From: JAXGZG01 sp040771825
GTDB lineage: Bacteria > Bacillota > Sulfobacillia > Fermentithermobacillales > Fermentithermobacillaceae
Direction: 5' to 3'
NCBI GenBank assembly: GCA_040771825.1
Contig: JAXGZG010000005.1
Location: 62,001-126,000 of the forward strand
Length of the DNA: 64,000 bases
How positions within the stretch are numbered: the first letter of the stretch is position 1; each line of letters begins with the position of its first letter. The translations under genes and the position numbers were made by a program. Under the pieces are notes generated by a model. The model did no database searches. It was not told the DNA's origin and saw only the letters and a program-made list of their open reading frames with translations. This document shows positions 8,424-17,486 of this stretch, piece by piece.

Positions 8424-10028
8424 CTACGATGAAGCAACGCAATATGAGATTTCACTGTACGCAGAGGACACACAGTAAACGTTCACGGGATCATTCCCGC
8501 CGTGCACGCCCCGGCCAAGCACGTTAAGACCCGCCTCTTTGGCGCGCACGATGTACTCTACGATGTGTTCATCTATGACCTCACCCGGCGTAATAAGCGG
8601 CGAACCGGGCGGATAGATCACCACGGTATCTGCTGATACTCTGCCCACGGCCTCTTTTATGGGCACAGGCTTTGAAACCGAAAGAAAAGCCTCTCGCAAC
8701 GACATTACCTTGGCAGGCCTAGGAGCCTCTTTGAGAAGAAACGATGAATCGGCGCCCTCACTAGATGCCGCCGCAGCTCTTTCCCCACCAATATCGCATT
8801 TGGGGAAGCGGGCCGAAAGATCCCTAAACGCAGCCTCCACTCGCTCCAAAGACTCCTGACCGTCGGCGCCAGTCCATATCAAGAGGAGAAACTGGGGACC
8901 TGTCATCTCAGGGTCAACGTTCTTCTCCGTGACCAGATAGTGGGCAGCTTCAGGTCCGGTGATACCAAGCCCGCTTAGATCAACCAGAACCCTGCCGGGA
9001 TCGTGGCTAAGTCCTTCGGGAATAGGCACAGAAGGATCGTAGCCCGCCACCGAGAGCCCGGGTATCTTGGAAAGCCTTCGAGACATCTCAAGTGCCGAAG
9101 CGACCCCGTTGTCCACCCACGCACCGCCACCCTTCTCCAGACTCGCGATGGCTTGCTCAAGAGACGCCATGAGGATGTACGACGGAGAAGTGGTCTGCAC
9201 TGCCCTCAAGGCTTCCTCCACAGCAGGAAGCAGGGCCGGAAAACGCTCAGGAGTCTCGGGGCCAACGTGTAGAAAGGCAGTCTGGGTGAACGCCACAGTG
9301 GTCTTGTGGGCACCGTGAACCACAAGGTCAGCGCCACACTCTAGTGCCGAAGGCTGAATTCCTCTTCCCACCCCAAAGTGAGCACCGTGGGCCTCGTCGA
9401 CAATCAAGAGAGCGCCATAGGCGTGAACCAGATCAGCGATTTCCGTGAGGTTCCTGGCAAAGCCGCTATAGGTGGGATTTAGTACAAGGACAGCCTTGGG
9501 TGAGCCTTGGTCTCCGCCGGACAAACCGCTCTCCAGCGCCTTCCTCACCCGATCTGCGTCCAGAGGAAGATGCCCTCCCAAACGGGGGTTGTACTCAGGC
9601 CAAACATACACGGGCTCCAAACCTGACATGGCCATAGCGGTTACCATGGACTTGTGAACATTCCGGGGCAGCACTACGGTCCCGCCGCCCAGAGTCATGC
9701 GCGTGGCCAACAGAGATGCTTGAACGCCCGAAGTAGCGCCGTTGACCAGCATGTAGGTGCGGGCTGAACCATAGAGATTTTCGGCGCGCCTCTCAGTCTC
9801 ACGGATGCATCCCGTAGGATAATGCAGATTATCCAGTCCCGGTGACTCGGTCATGTCTATAGCCCGCAGTTCATCCAATAGAGCGTTGGCCCATTGAGGC
9901 GTTGGCTCAACATCCGGCTTGGAGGAAAATGCTTTTTTGCCCTTGTGACCGGGCATGTGCATCCTCACCGGCTTCCGGGCCGCATAGCGGCACATTGCGT
10001 CAATAATGCTGTGTTTCTTCTCCGACAT
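8424..10028 (-). CDS. Orn/Lys/Arg decarboxylase family PLP enzyme
   Basis: A 534-residue fold-type I PLP enzyme of the short Firmicutes type. Visible are MHMPGHKG at the N-terminus, NGATSGVQAS, the DEAHGAHFG segment (Asp contacting the PLP nitrogen) and HGAHKT, whose Lys forms the Schiff base. The C-terminal domain has YPPGSPLITPGE, typical of this family. It removes CO2 from a basic amino acid to make a polyamine precursor such as agmatine, cadaverine or putrescine; which one cannot be read from sequence. The ATG at 10028 is preferred over a TTG 15 codons upstream because family homology begins there. Confidence 0.9.
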   Translation of the reverse strand: MSEKKHSIIDAMCRYAARKPVRMHMPGHKGKKAFSSKPDVEPTPQWANALLDELRAIDMTESPGLDNLHYPTGCIRETERRAENLYGSARTYMLVNGATSGVQASLLATRMTLGGGTVVLPRNVHKSMVTAMAMSGLEPVYVWPEYNPRLGGHLPLDADRVRKALESGLSGGDQGSPKAVLVLNPTYSGFARNLTEIADLVHAYGALLIVDEAHGAHFGVGRGIQPSALECGADLVVHGAHKTTVAFTQTAFLHVGPETPERFPALLPAVEEALRAVQTTSPSYILMASLEQAIASLEKGGGAWVDNGVASALEMSRRLSKIPGLSVAGYDPSVPIPEGLSHDPGRVLVDLSGLGITGPEAAHYLVTEKNVDPEMTGPQFLLLIWTGADGQESLERVEAAFRDLSARFPKCDIGGERAAAASSEGADSSFLLKEAPRPAKVMSLREAFLSVSKPVPIKEAVGRVSADTVVIYPPGSPLITPGEVIDEHIVEYIVRAKEAGLNVLGRGVHGGNDPVNVYCVSSAYSEISYCVASS

Positions 10029-10215
10029 TCCTTCGCCTGCTTTCCTTGGTATGTCGCCGCCCTTAATCCACAAAACCCAACCACTGGGGAATTGCCCGGT
10101 ACTTAGGCTCGCATCAGCACTCGGCGCGAATTGACGCAGGTGGGGTTATACCTTAGCTGCATATTGTCCAAATTACCACTTTACTGAGGCTAAGTCCATG
10201 GGATCTTTATAACGG

Positions 10216-10599
10216 CTATTTGGATGCCGAAGTCAGGGCGTTCTCCACCGCCTTTAGAAGGGCCTTAGACGTAACCGTGGCGCCTGACACGGTGTCCACT
10301 TTGAGGGTTCCCTGAGAAGCGATCTTGGATATTAGTTCCATGCTGGCCTTCTCCATGACCTTGTTCTTATCGTCAACCAGCTTGACGTCGACGATCTTGT
10401 GGTCTCTGACAGTGACGTCCGCCGTGTAGCTCCACCTGGCATACTTGTACTCCCCCCTGTACGTGCCGTCAGCCACGCTGCCTAGGTCTACAACACCAAT
10501 ATCTAGATTCTTGACCGTCCCCATTCCCCGGAACATGACCATCGCCGCAAGCAGCACAATAGCCCCTATGCCTATTAAGACGTACCGCACTCTCCTCAT
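10216..10599 (-). CDS. FMN-binding domain protein, membrane-anchored
   Basis: A 127-residue protein: an N-terminal transmembrane anchor (about residues 6-24) and one FMN-binding domain exposed outside. The motif SGATVTS (about residues 105-111) is the flavinylation sequence in which a Thr takes covalent FMN by phosphoester linkage. GTYRGEY and KIVDVKL match the family. It resembles single-domain NqrC/RnfG-like extracytoplasmic flavoproteins that pass electrons outside the membrane. No ApbE flavin transferase gene is in this window, so the modifying enzyme would be encoded elsewhere. Confidence 0.88.
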   Translation of the reverse strand: MRRVRYVLIGIGAIVLLAAMVMFRGMGTVKNLDIGVVDLGSVADGTYRGEYKYARWSYTADVTVRDHKIVDVKLVDDKNKVMEKASMELISKIASQGTLKVDTVSGATVTSKALLKAVENALTSASK

Positions 10600-10661
10600 G
10601 GCTCTCTCACGACTCCCTTCCTGAAGATAAGATGTTCAAGCAGCGGGTGAGCGCATGCCAA

Positions 10662-11891
10662 CTATCCCCGCGCGAGGCAGCCTGAGTCTCTGATCCGTCT
10701 TGTGGCTTCCGCCAAGCGCTCCTCGCTTTGAACAAGCGCAATCCTAACATATCCTTCGCCTCTTGAGCCAAAACCGCTGCCGGGGACGACTGTTACACCG
10801 GTTCGGTCAAGCAAGTTCATGGCAAAAGCAAGACTTGACGGGAATCCTTCAGGCACAGGTGCCCAACAGAACATCGTGGCTTTAGGTCTCGGAATCCGCC
10901 AGCCGGCACCCAACAAGCCGTCTACTATAATGTCCCTTCGACGCCGGTAGGTAGCGGCCATGGCGTTGACGGGTTCCTGGGGGCCGATGAGAGCGGCTAT
11001 GGCACCTTCCTGAATCGGGCGGAAAATACCGTAGTCCAACTGGGCCTTCACCTCGGCCAGTTGCCCGATTATCCGGCTGTTTCCCACAGCGTAGGCTACC
11101 CTAGCCCCGGCCAAGTTGAACGTCTTAGAGAGTGAGTTGAACTCAATGCCCACATCCATGGCCCCGGGAGTCTCTAGGAAGCTTGGCGGACGGTAGCCGT
11201 CGAAGGTCAGTTCGCTGTAAGCTGCGTCGTGAAGAACCGTGATTCCGTACTTTTCGGCGAAACCGACGACGCCTTGGAAGAAGCCAGGCTTGACCACAGC
11301 CGCCACGGGGTTACACGGGTAGTTCAAAACGAGGAGCTTAGCCTTTCGCTTCACTTGCCCGGGCAGTGACTCCAGATCGGGCAGGTAGTCGTTGTCAGGG
11401 GTCAGGGGAACCCTGTAGACTTCCGCTCCCGCAAGCAACGGGCCTGCTAAGTATATGGGATAGCCCGGATCAGGCGCTAACACAATGTCACCGGGGTCTG
11501 TCACGGCCTGAGCTATGTGGGCCAGTCCTTCCTGAGACCCCAGCAGTCCAAGGACTTGGGTGTCAGGATCTAGGTCGACCCCATAGCGCCCCCGGTACCA
11601 CGACGCTACCGCCTCTCGGAAAGCGGGAAGGTCCCTCATGGCGTATCCATAGTTTCCCGCATTTCGAATGCCGGCAACCATTGCCTCGATGACGTGAGGC
11701 GATGGCGGCAGATCGGGACTTCCCAAAGAAAGGTTAATCACGTCGATTCCTCTAGCCTGAGCTCTTTTGCGGGCTTCATCCATGGTGGTAAAAACAGCAT
11801 CAGCCAAACGTTTCAGCCTTCGGGGTTTATCCGGTTGTTGACAGCATGGCGAGTCAAAAGAAACATCCTTGGGCATGAGAGAACCATCCAT
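10662..11891 (-). CDS. Class I/II aminotransferase (LL-diaminopimelate aminotransferase-like)
   Basis: A 409-residue fold-type I PLP aminotransferase. Seen are SLGSPDLPPSP (substrate-loop region), NYPCNPVAA, DAAYSEL and FNSLSKTFNLAGAR with the Schiff-base Lys, plus the C-terminal Arg region. The segment order resembles DapL/DapC-like enzymes of Firmicutes that act in lysine biosynthesis or on other amino acids; exact substrate is uncertain. The ATG at 11891 has CGGAGG eight bases upstream, so the 22 residues upstream in the same frame are probably not translated. Confidence 0.85.
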   Translation of the reverse strand: MDGSLMPKDVSFDSPCCQQPDKPRRLKRLADAVFTTMDEARKRAQARGIDVINLSLGSPDLPPSPHVIEAMVAGIRNAGNYGYAMRDLPAFREAVASWYRGRYGVDLDPDTQVLGLLGSQEGLAHIAQAVTDPGDIVLAPDPGYPIYLAGPLLAGAEVYRVPLTPDNDYLPDLESLPGQVKRKAKLLVLNYPCNPVAAVVKPGFFQGVVGFAEKYGITVLHDAAYSELTFDGYRPPSFLETPGAMDVGIEFNSLSKTFNLAGARVAYAVGNSRIIGQLAEVKAQLDYGIFRPIQEGAIAALIGPQEPVNAMAATYRRRRDIIVDGLLGAGWRIPRPKATMFCWAPVPEGFPSSLAFAMNLLDRTGVTVVPGSGFGSRGEGYVRIALVQSEERLAEATRRIRDSGCLARG

Positions 11892-12025
11892 GCTCAAAAC
11901 CTCCGTCCTGTTGTCAATAGGCGTCGGGCCACAAGCCAGACTACGCTTTCTAGACAACGTGACGGCAATCCTTCCCGAAGGCCAAACCAGAAAACAAGCG
12001 GTGTGCGTGAATCCTCAAATAGCCG

Positions 12026-12391
12026 TTAAGGACTGAACATGGCTTTGACGTTCCGGAGAATTACTAGGGTATCTTCGAACTCAAGTGAGCCAAGGTAGCC
12101 AGCTACTCGCCGGACATCCAGGCTTCTGAGCTGGTCTACGAGGACAGTAGAGTCACAAGGGAGACCCCCCGTTCCGGCTTGAAGCAGGTAATACAGAGAG
12201 GGATTGCGATCTGCCCATGGGCCTGCTTGAGTAGTAAGAGGTACCACCACAATGACCGGGTATCGCATGGGCTCACTGGGCACAGCGACCGCAATCACTG
12301 GTCTGACACCGGTCTGTTCATGCCCAGGAGGCAGCTGGCTCGGAAGCGAGGCCACCAGGATATCCCCGGGACGGACCACGCTACTTTTCAC
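12026..12391 (-). CDS. PemK/MazF family toxin
   Basis: About 121 residues with the CcdB/PemK fold signature: RPGDILVASLP at the start, TGVRPVIAV, the VVPLTT strand and a DQLRSLD segment. Family members are sequence-specific endoribonucleases that cleave mRNA. The GTG at 12391 has GAGAGGGG nine bases upstream and overlaps the end of the HTH gene by 11 bp, giving tight coupling antitoxin-first as expected. The paired HTH protein and an upstream inverted repeat support a toxin-antitoxin module. The assignment of the toxin fold is firm; cleavage specificity is unknown. Confidence 0.85.
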   Translation of the reverse strand: MKSSVVRPGDILVASLPSQLPPGHEQTGVRPVIAVAVPSEPMRYPVIVVVPLTTQAGPWADRNPSLYYLLQAGTGGLPCDSTVLVDQLRSLDVRRVAGYLGSLEFEDTLVILRNVKAMFSP

Positions 12392-12818
12392 GACGCCTGC
12401 CCCTCTCAATCACAAGCCCCACCCCCGGGACATAGCGAACGGGAGTCGGAAAGGGCACTCCCTTTGGTCCCCAGTCATACGGAGGCAACGGCCCTCCAAG
12501 ATCCGCTTCCAGCCAGCGAATATCCACGTCCTGGCACTTGTTGGGCGTGTCGCTAGTTCGCGAGATCGCCTCGGCGGTTGTCTCGCCATGAGTTGTCTTG
12601 TCCGCATAGGGTTGGACCGAAGCTGCGTCGCGGACCGGCTGCCAATCTCTTGGTCCCGAAGCACGCAGGAACGCAGCGAGATCCTCCTCGCTAACTCTCC
12701 AGAGGCGTCCGACTTTGATGCCCTTGAGAGCTCCGCTTCTTAGGTGGCTGATGACCGTTAACCTACTAATCTGCAACCGGCTGGCAACTTCGTCGGGTGT
12801 CAGCAAGCGCCTTTCCAA
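12381..12818 (-). CDS. Excisionase-type HTH protein, probable antitoxin
   Basis: The N-terminal half is a MerR/excisionase helix-turn-helix: LLTPDEVASRLQISRLTVISHLRSG followed by KVGRLWRVSEEDL (split here, one continuous domain). The C-terminal half is polar and less conserved and may wrap the toxin. The TTG at 12818 has AGGGGG seven bases upstream; an ATG at 12836 lacks a ribosome site. It lies directly before and overlaps a PemK/MazF gene. An HTH of this class in place of MazE/AbrB-type antitoxin is unusual. Antitoxin role is inferred from position. Confidence 0.75.
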   Translation of the reverse strand: MERRLLTPDEVASRLQISRLTVISHLRSGALKGIKVGRLWRVSEEDLAAFLRASGPRDWQPVRDAASVQPYADKTTHGETTAEAISRTSDTPNKCQDVDIRWLEADLGGPLPPYDWGPKGVPFPTPVRYVPGVGLVIERGRRREK

Positions 12819-12867
12819 GAGCCTACCCCCTAGCATTGAGACGACAAGTTGTGTTTTTCGCTTCTTA

Positions 12868-12900
12868 TAGGCATATTATCGTATATTTGCCTACATGTAA
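12868..12900 (-). promoter_or_regulatory. Promoter with overlapping 26-bp inverted repeat upstream of the toxin-antitoxin genes
   Basis: The palindrome at 12868-12893 has perfect outer arms TAGGCA/TGCCTA and a TAT/ATA inner pair. On the minus strand a possible -35 (TTACAT, 12895-12900) and -10 (TAATAT, 12873-12878) are 16 bp apart and overlap it. This fits autorepression by the HTH protein, which starts 50 bp downstream. Function is inferred. Confidence 0.55.
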
Positions 12901-13141
12901 CCATATTAAGCTTCTCAGCGTGTCCGAATACGGTGCGAAGGGACACGGTTCCCAGGCTTCCCGATGGGCTAATGTGGACAGACTCCCGACGCGCCGAAGA
13001 CACCCTCCGAGTTTCGCTTAGTCACCAGGAGAGGCTATGAAGATTTGACTATCGGAGGGTTTTGCCTGCCGCTGTCGAATGCATGCCAAAGCAGAGTCCG
13101 CAACCGTAGCAGTCGAGCAATCACTAGGAAGGGGTGCACGT

Positions 13142-14473
13142 ATGGATAAGGAACATCTGAAAGCGGCTGTCTGCCAAGCAATTGACGAAAGGGCCCGGCA
13201 AATAACTGACATCAAGTTGGACATCTGGGCTAATCCGGAACTGGGGTACAAGGAATTTCGCACCTCGGAAAAAGTAGCCGAGGTGTTGGCCAACCTTGGC
13301 CTCCCCCATAGGACCGAACTAGGCATCACCGGGGTTCGAGCCGACCTTAGGGGGAGTGCGGATGCCAGTGTCGGCGGAGCCAGACCTACGGTGGGAGTGT
13401 TCGGGGAGCTAGACGCCGTCGTATGCTGGGATCACCCCGGCGCCAACAAGAAAACCGGAGCGGTCCACGCCTGCGGGCATGATGCCCAGGTAGCTTCCAT
13501 GCTTGGGGCAGCCATGGGACTAGTTGACGCAGGCGCGGCTCACTATTTAGGCGGCAACGTGGCTTTTGTGGGAGTGCCTGCCGAGGAATTCGTAGAACTG
13601 GAGTATCGCCAGCACATAATGGATCAGGGGAAGATTGAGTTTTTCGGAGGAAAACAGGAGCTTCTCCGGCTAGGCCACCTAGACGACATAAACATAGCCG
13701 AGATGATCCACGTACAAGCCGATACCCCGGAACGCGTGGTAAAAACCAGTCTGGGAAGCAACGGCTTCGTGGGCAAGACGGTCAGGTACATCGGGAAAGA
13801 AGCCCACGCAGGGGGAGCCCCCCACCTTGGAGTTAACGCACTGAACGCCGCCATGCTGGGCATCTTTGCAGTGCACGCCCAACGGGAGACATTCAGGGAC
13901 GAGGACCACATCCGCGTACACCCCATCATCACCAAGGGCGGGGATTTGGTGAATATCGTCCCTGCCGATGTGCGAATCGAGACCTATGTACGCGGCGCCC
14001 GGACCGAAGCTATCTTCGAAGCTAACAAGAAGGTCAACCGCGCCTTGCGAGCCGGAGCATCTGCAGTCGGGGCCGAAGTCGAGATCAACGAAATACCGGG
14101 CTACCTGCCCTTGAACACATGCCAGCCGCTTTCGATGCTGTTTGAGGCCAACACCAGGCAGATCCTGGGGCCCGACAGCATAGAAGTGTCCGACTTCTCT
14201 GGCGGTTCAACAGACATGGGAGACATCAGCCACATCATTCCTTCTATCCACCCGTACGTGGGCGGAGTGAAAGGCGCGGCTCACACCAGGACATATGAGG
14301 TGGCCGACCTCGAAATGGTCTGCGTCATACCGGCAAAGATCCTGGCCATGACCGTAATCGATCTACTCTGGGATGACGCCTCAGAAGCCAAACGCATCAT
14401 GAATGGGTTTGAGCGCATCTACACAAAAGACACCTATCTCGAGATGTGGAGGAAGTTCAGGGCGGAAGGGTAG
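13142..14473 (+). CDS. M20 family amidohydrolase (aminoacylase/AbgB-like)
   Basis: A 443-residue dizinc hydrolase of peptidase family M20. FGELDAVV and HACGHDAQ (the conserved metal-binding CGHD block) and PAEEFVE (catalytic/metal Glu pair) are present, with GKEAHAGGAPHLGVNAL in the dimerisation domain. Members release amino acids from N-acyl or p-aminobenzoyl conjugates. The ATG at 13142 is preceded by AGGAAGGGG; the 21 upstream codons in frame are probably untranslated. It stands alone on the plus strand downstream of the divergent toxin-antitoxin pair. Substrate is not determinable. Confidence 0.88.
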   Translation: MDKEHLKAAVCQAIDERARQITDIKLDIWANPELGYKEFRTSEKVAEVLANLGLPHRTELGITGVRADLRGSADASVGGARPTVGVFGELDAVVCWDHPGANKKTGAVHACGHDAQVASMLGAAMGLVDAGAAHYLGGNVAFVGVPAEEFVELEYRQHIMDQGKIEFFGGKQELLRLGHLDDINIAEMIHVQADTPERVVKTSLGSNGFVGKTVRYIGKEAHAGGAPHLGVNALNAAMLGIFAVHAQRETFRDEDHIRVHPIITKGGDLVNIVPADVRIETYVRGARTEAIFEANKKVNRALRAGASAVGAEVEINEIPGYLPLNTCQPLSMLFEANTRQILGPDSIEVSDFSGGSTDMGDISHIIPSIHPYVGGVKGAAHTRTYEVADLEMVCVIPAKILAMTVIDLLWDDASEAKRIMNGFERIYTKDTYLEMWRKFRAEG

Positions 14474-14519
14474 GACGGTATTACGCTGACTTATAGTCTG
14501 TAGGATTTGCCCGGGCCCG

Positions 14520-14621
14520 GTGGTCGCCCTCTGTCCCAAATGTGGAAAGCGGGTCGATCTTGACTGGGCCTATTGCGGCGCGTGCGGAACGCATTTGGCG
14601 GAGTATGAGGAACCGATCTAG
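14520..14621 (+). CDS. Tiny zinc-ribbon peptide or gene remnant
   Basis: A 33-codon frame starting GTG encodes LCPKCGKRV and YCGACGTHL, two CxxC knuckles spaced as in a zinc ribbon. The frame is open a further 10 codons upstream and contains another CxxC (CRIC). The ribosome site is weak. It lies 46 bp after the M20 gene. It may be a real micro-protein or the tail of a lost larger protein. Confidence 0.4.
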   Translation: MVALCPKCGKRVDLDWAYCGACGTHLAEYEEPI

Positions 14622-14681
14622 AAACCAAGAGCCAGCCTGTGCAGGAGTCGTGAACAGAAGACCTGTCTGACGGGAGAAGGT

Positions 14682-15119
14682 CTACGTGACAGTCTGGTCC
14701 ATGATCTCAACACCACTCAAGGTGTCTGATACCGGACAACGCTGCTTGATGAGGTTCAGAAGTCGGTCGACGTTAGCCTTGGGAGACGGGGAATCGATGT
14801 GCATCCGGACTCTGATCTGCTGAAAGCCGGTCCGCACATTGTGATTCTTCCCAGTAAACCCATCTGGGTCGAGGTCACCCTCGAGTTCGACGCGGAACCC
14901 CTTTATATCCACCTGACAACCGCGGGCAAAAGCCGCCGCGCAGATCGAAATGCATCCTCCCAAGGCACAGAGGACCATCTCCACGGGGTTCATGTACTTG
15001 TTGGTGCCCCCCAGCTCCACAGGCTCGTCAACCGCAATCCTAAACCCCCTGGCGTTTCCTTCTGCGACAAGACCCTGCCCAGACCATGCAACATCCGCTT
15101 TGAACGTTACGTTAGCCAT
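14682..15119 (-). CDS. OsmC/Ohr family protein
   Basis: A 145-residue OsmC-fold protein. The two redox cysteines of the family are present: one in LCALGGCIS (about residue 50) and one in QRCPVSDTL near the C-terminus. NKYMNPVEM is the conserved segment before the first Cys. OsmC proteins are thiol peroxidases acting on organic hydroperoxides or are involved in related stress responses. The ATG at 15119 has GGGAG ten bases upstream; the 46 extra residues in the longer frame lack family homology. Confidence 0.87.
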   Translation of the reverse strand: MANVTFKADVAWSGQGLVAEGNARGFRIAVDEPVELGGTNKYMNPVEMVLCALGGCISICAAAFARGCQVDIKGFRVELEGDLDPDGFTGKNHNVRTGFQQIRVRMHIDSPSPKANVDRLLNLIKQRCPVSDTLSGVEIMDQTVT

Positions 15120-15418
15120 CTTCGTCATCTCCCAGAAAAGGCTAGTTCTCGTAGGACCGGCCCTATTGTCCCCTGAAGAGGTCCATTTAGTGCATGGCCC
15201 CGCCGAACCATCTGAGCTAGCAGTGGTGCAAGGCGACAACTCTTCATCACCCGCCACCCTTTCTGGAACCAGTGTTCACCGCCATACCATGAGTTCGGGC
15301 GGTGGATTCTGACGGCAGGGTCTGCTTCCAGTTCGCTCCTGCATGGCCTTACCTGGAGGAATGCAATAGTCTCTGGTCGAAACCTTCTTGGTACTACTCA
15401 GGCAAGGAGGATAGAAAC
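15120..15418. other. Divergent intergenic region
   Basis: 299 bp between the divergent OsmC and amidohydrolase genes. It must hold both promoters, but I see no clear -35/-10 pair, hairpin or repeat that I can support. Confidence 0.3.
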
Positions 15419-16576
15419 ATGATCGCCATCAGAAACACTTGGATCCATTGTGTAGACGGACCCCTAATCGAGAACGGAACTATCCTAATAGACGGCGGGA
15501 AGATCGTGGGAGTGGGTAAGGACATCGACATCCCGGCGGGGATAGAGATTGTGGATGCCGGAGGCCGCCCATCCTACCCCGGTTTTATCGATGCCCACTG
15601 TCACGTAGGAATGCAGGAAAGCGCCATAGGCTTCGAAGGCGATGACGTCAACGAGATGACCGATCCCGTGACGCCCAATGTACGGGCGATTGATGGGTTC
15701 AATCCCATGGACATCACCGTGGCCGAGGCTTGCAAGGCAGGAGTAACCACTGCGGCCACTGGCCCTGGCAGCGCCAACCCAATCGGCGGGACCTTCATGG
15801 TCGTAAAGATGGCAGGCCACAGAGTAGATGACATGATCGTCAAGGACCCCCTGGCCATGAAGATTGCTTTTGGAGAGAACCCCAAAAGAGTCTATAGCCC
15901 CAAGAATAAGACCCCAATGACCAGAATGGGAACAGCGGCGATCCTCAGAGAAGCCCTAGCCAAAGCCGTGCGGTACAAAGAACAGATCGAACGCGCAGGA
16001 GATGACCACTCCAAACTTCCGGCATACGATGCCAAAATGGAAGCCCTGCTTCCTGTGGTCAGGGGCGAAATCCCACTGAAGGCTCACGCTCACAGAGCCG
16101 ATGACATCTTCACATCTCTGCGAATTGCCAAGGAGTTTGGACTTGAGATTACCTTGGATCACTGTACAGAAGGTCACCTCATCGCAGCTGACCTAGCCAA
16201 GTTTGGTGCCAAAGCAATCGTGGGACCGTCTTTTGGGCACCAAAGCAAGTTCGAGTTGACCAATAAAACGTTTGAAACCGCAGGGATTCTTGCTAGGGCA
16301 GGGGTCAAAGTCGCTATAATGACCGACTCGCCCGTCAATCCCCTATCATCGCTGCCGCTCATGGCGGGCATGGCGGTCCAGGCGGGCATGGATGAGGAAG
16401 AAGCCCTGAAGGCCATCACCTTAAACGCGGCGGAAATCCTAGGACTCCAAGACAGACTAGGCAGCCTAACTCCAGGCAAGGACGCCGATCTATCCATCTA
16501 CGACGGCAACCCATTCGAGATCGCCAGCAGCGCCTGGATGGTGTTTGTTGACGGGAAGATAGTGTATAGGAAGTAA
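15419..16576 (+). CDS. Amidohydrolase, imidazolonepropionase-like
   Basis: A 385-residue metal-dependent amidohydrolase. IDAHCHVG (about residue 60) is the HxH metal motif; HAHRADDIF, LDHCTEGH and MTDSPV supply the remaining His and Asp ligands. It ends with the usual composite domain GKDADLSIYDGNPFE. Close to the group that includes imidazolonepropionase-like enzymes and peptidyl-dipeptidases, so the substrate is open. The ATG has a perfect AAGGAGG nine bases upstream, which rules out the 39-residue N-terminal extension. A large hairpin follows about 100 bp downstream. Confidence 0.87.
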   Translation: MIAIRNTWIHCVDGPLIENGTILIDGGKIVGVGKDIDIPAGIEIVDAGGRPSYPGFIDAHCHVGMQESAIGFEGDDVNEMTDPVTPNVRAIDGFNPMDITVAEACKAGVTTAATGPGSANPIGGTFMVVKMAGHRVDDMIVKDPLAMKIAFGENPKRVYSPKNKTPMTRMGTAAILREALAKAVRYKEQIERAGDDHSKLPAYDAKMEALLPVVRGEIPLKAHAHRADDIFTSLRIAKEFGLEITLDHCTEGHLIAADLAKFGAKAIVGPSFGHQSKFELTNKTFETAGILARAGVKVAIMTDSPVNPLSSLPLMAGMAVQAGMDEEEALKAITLNAAEILGLQDRLGSLTPGKDADLSIYDGNPFEIASSAWMVFVDGKIVYRK

Positions 16577-16673
16577 GGCCTGCACAATCTGCAGACTCAG
16601 ACTAGGCCCCCCGGGCCCCGTGTGGCGGCCCGTATGGTGCTCCGCATCGCAACGGGAACAGTCAATTACCTGA

Positions 16674-16705
16674 ACGCAGGCACCGGACGAACCGGTTGCC
16701 TGCGT
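16674..16705. terminator. Strong hairpin between convergent genes
   Basis: Arms from 16674 and ending at 16705 pair over 13 bp with one bulged T and a short ACGA loop. It lies between the convergent amidohydrolase and 115-residue hypothetical genes. No long T run follows either side, so terminator function is probable but not certain. Confidence 0.5.
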
Positions 16706-16739
16706 CATAACGTTCTGGGTGGGGCTGGAAAGCCGTTCC

Positions 16740-17087
16740 TTACTTCGCATCAGCCAGTTTAGGGCCGTACACCCTAAGTTGGCGGGGCAAAGGTTGGCGC
16801 GAGGGGGTGACGAAGTCAGGGGGTGTCGCCGCCGATGTCGGGCGAGCGCAGGACTCAGGGCACCCCCAAAACCTCGTTATGCTCGCATCACCACAAAGCA
16901 TGTCGTAAACCTGGGGATACCTTAGAACCCACCGGACGGTCTTTTCGTCCCTCTGCTCCTCCGAGACGGCGAACGCTTTGACGCACTCTGCGACCTTCTC
17001 ATAGTTCGCCTGTAAGGAAGTTGGCCCTGAGGCAATGAGCCCTGCATACAGCACAAAAACGGGTCCACTGATTGACACCTCAAACAC
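16740..17087 (-). CDS. Hypothetical protein
   Basis: A 115-residue frame from a GTG with GAGGAGG seven bases upstream, the main reason to believe it. The first ~70 residues look like a normal globular protein (a hydrophobic start, SEEQRDEKTVRWVLRY helix). The last ~40 are Pro/Arg/Ser-rich and may be out-of-frame sequence after a frameshift near 16870. No family recognised. Confidence 0.5.
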   Translation of the reverse strand: MFEVSISGPVFVLYAGLIASGPTSLQANYEKVAECVKAFAVSEEQRDEKTVRWVLRYPQVYDMLCGDASITRFWGCPESCARPTSAATPPDFVTPSRQPLPRQLRVYGPKLADAK

Positions 17088-17143
17088 GCGCCTACCTCCT
17101 CGCCAAAAGCCTGACGACTCACCCCAAACTCATCCGAGAAGGC

Positions 17144-17461
17144 TCACCACAGATGCTTAGCAAGATCCACACAACCGTCCTTCTTGAATGACACGCCTTC
17201 CTGCTCCAGTCTTTCCCGCTGACCAGGCCAAGTGCAGACTGTCCGCCCTTTGGCATTGACAACGCGATGGCATGGAAGCCCGGGAGGCGCTGCCCGCATT
17301 GCCCAACCTACCGTGCGCGCTCCTCCGAAATAGCCGATCATTTGGGCAATATGCCCGTATGTCGTGACCCTGCCCGGAGGAATCTGCTTCACGATCTCAT
17401 ATACTGCAGCAAAAACGCCCTTCTTGCTTCCGTCATTGGTATCAGTCATCCTGTATCCCAT
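17144..17461 (-). CDS. O6-alkylguanine-DNA alkyltransferase-like protein (DNA-binding domain only)
   Basis: About 105 residues covering only the C-terminal DNA-binding/active-site domain of the Ada/Ogt family. IPPGRVTTYGHIA, GGARTVGWAMR and PCHRVV are present. The PCHR keeps the alkyl-acceptor Cys, whereas alkyltransferase-like (ATL) proteins of this short length usually have Trp there; retention of Cys in a one-domain protein is notable. It would recognise O6-alkylguanine and either repair it directly or flag it. The ATG at 17461 is 16 bp from an AGGAGG, longer than ideal; the next ATG (17449) is also possible. Confidence 0.82.
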   Translation of the reverse strand: MGYRMTDTNDGSKKGVFAAVYEIVKQIPPGRVTTYGHIAQMIGYFGGARTVGWAMRAAPPGLPCHRVVNAKGRTVCTWPGQRERLEQEGVSFKKDGCVDLAKHLW

Positions 17462-17486
17462 GTCGCATTCTCGTGTTCCTCCTGCC

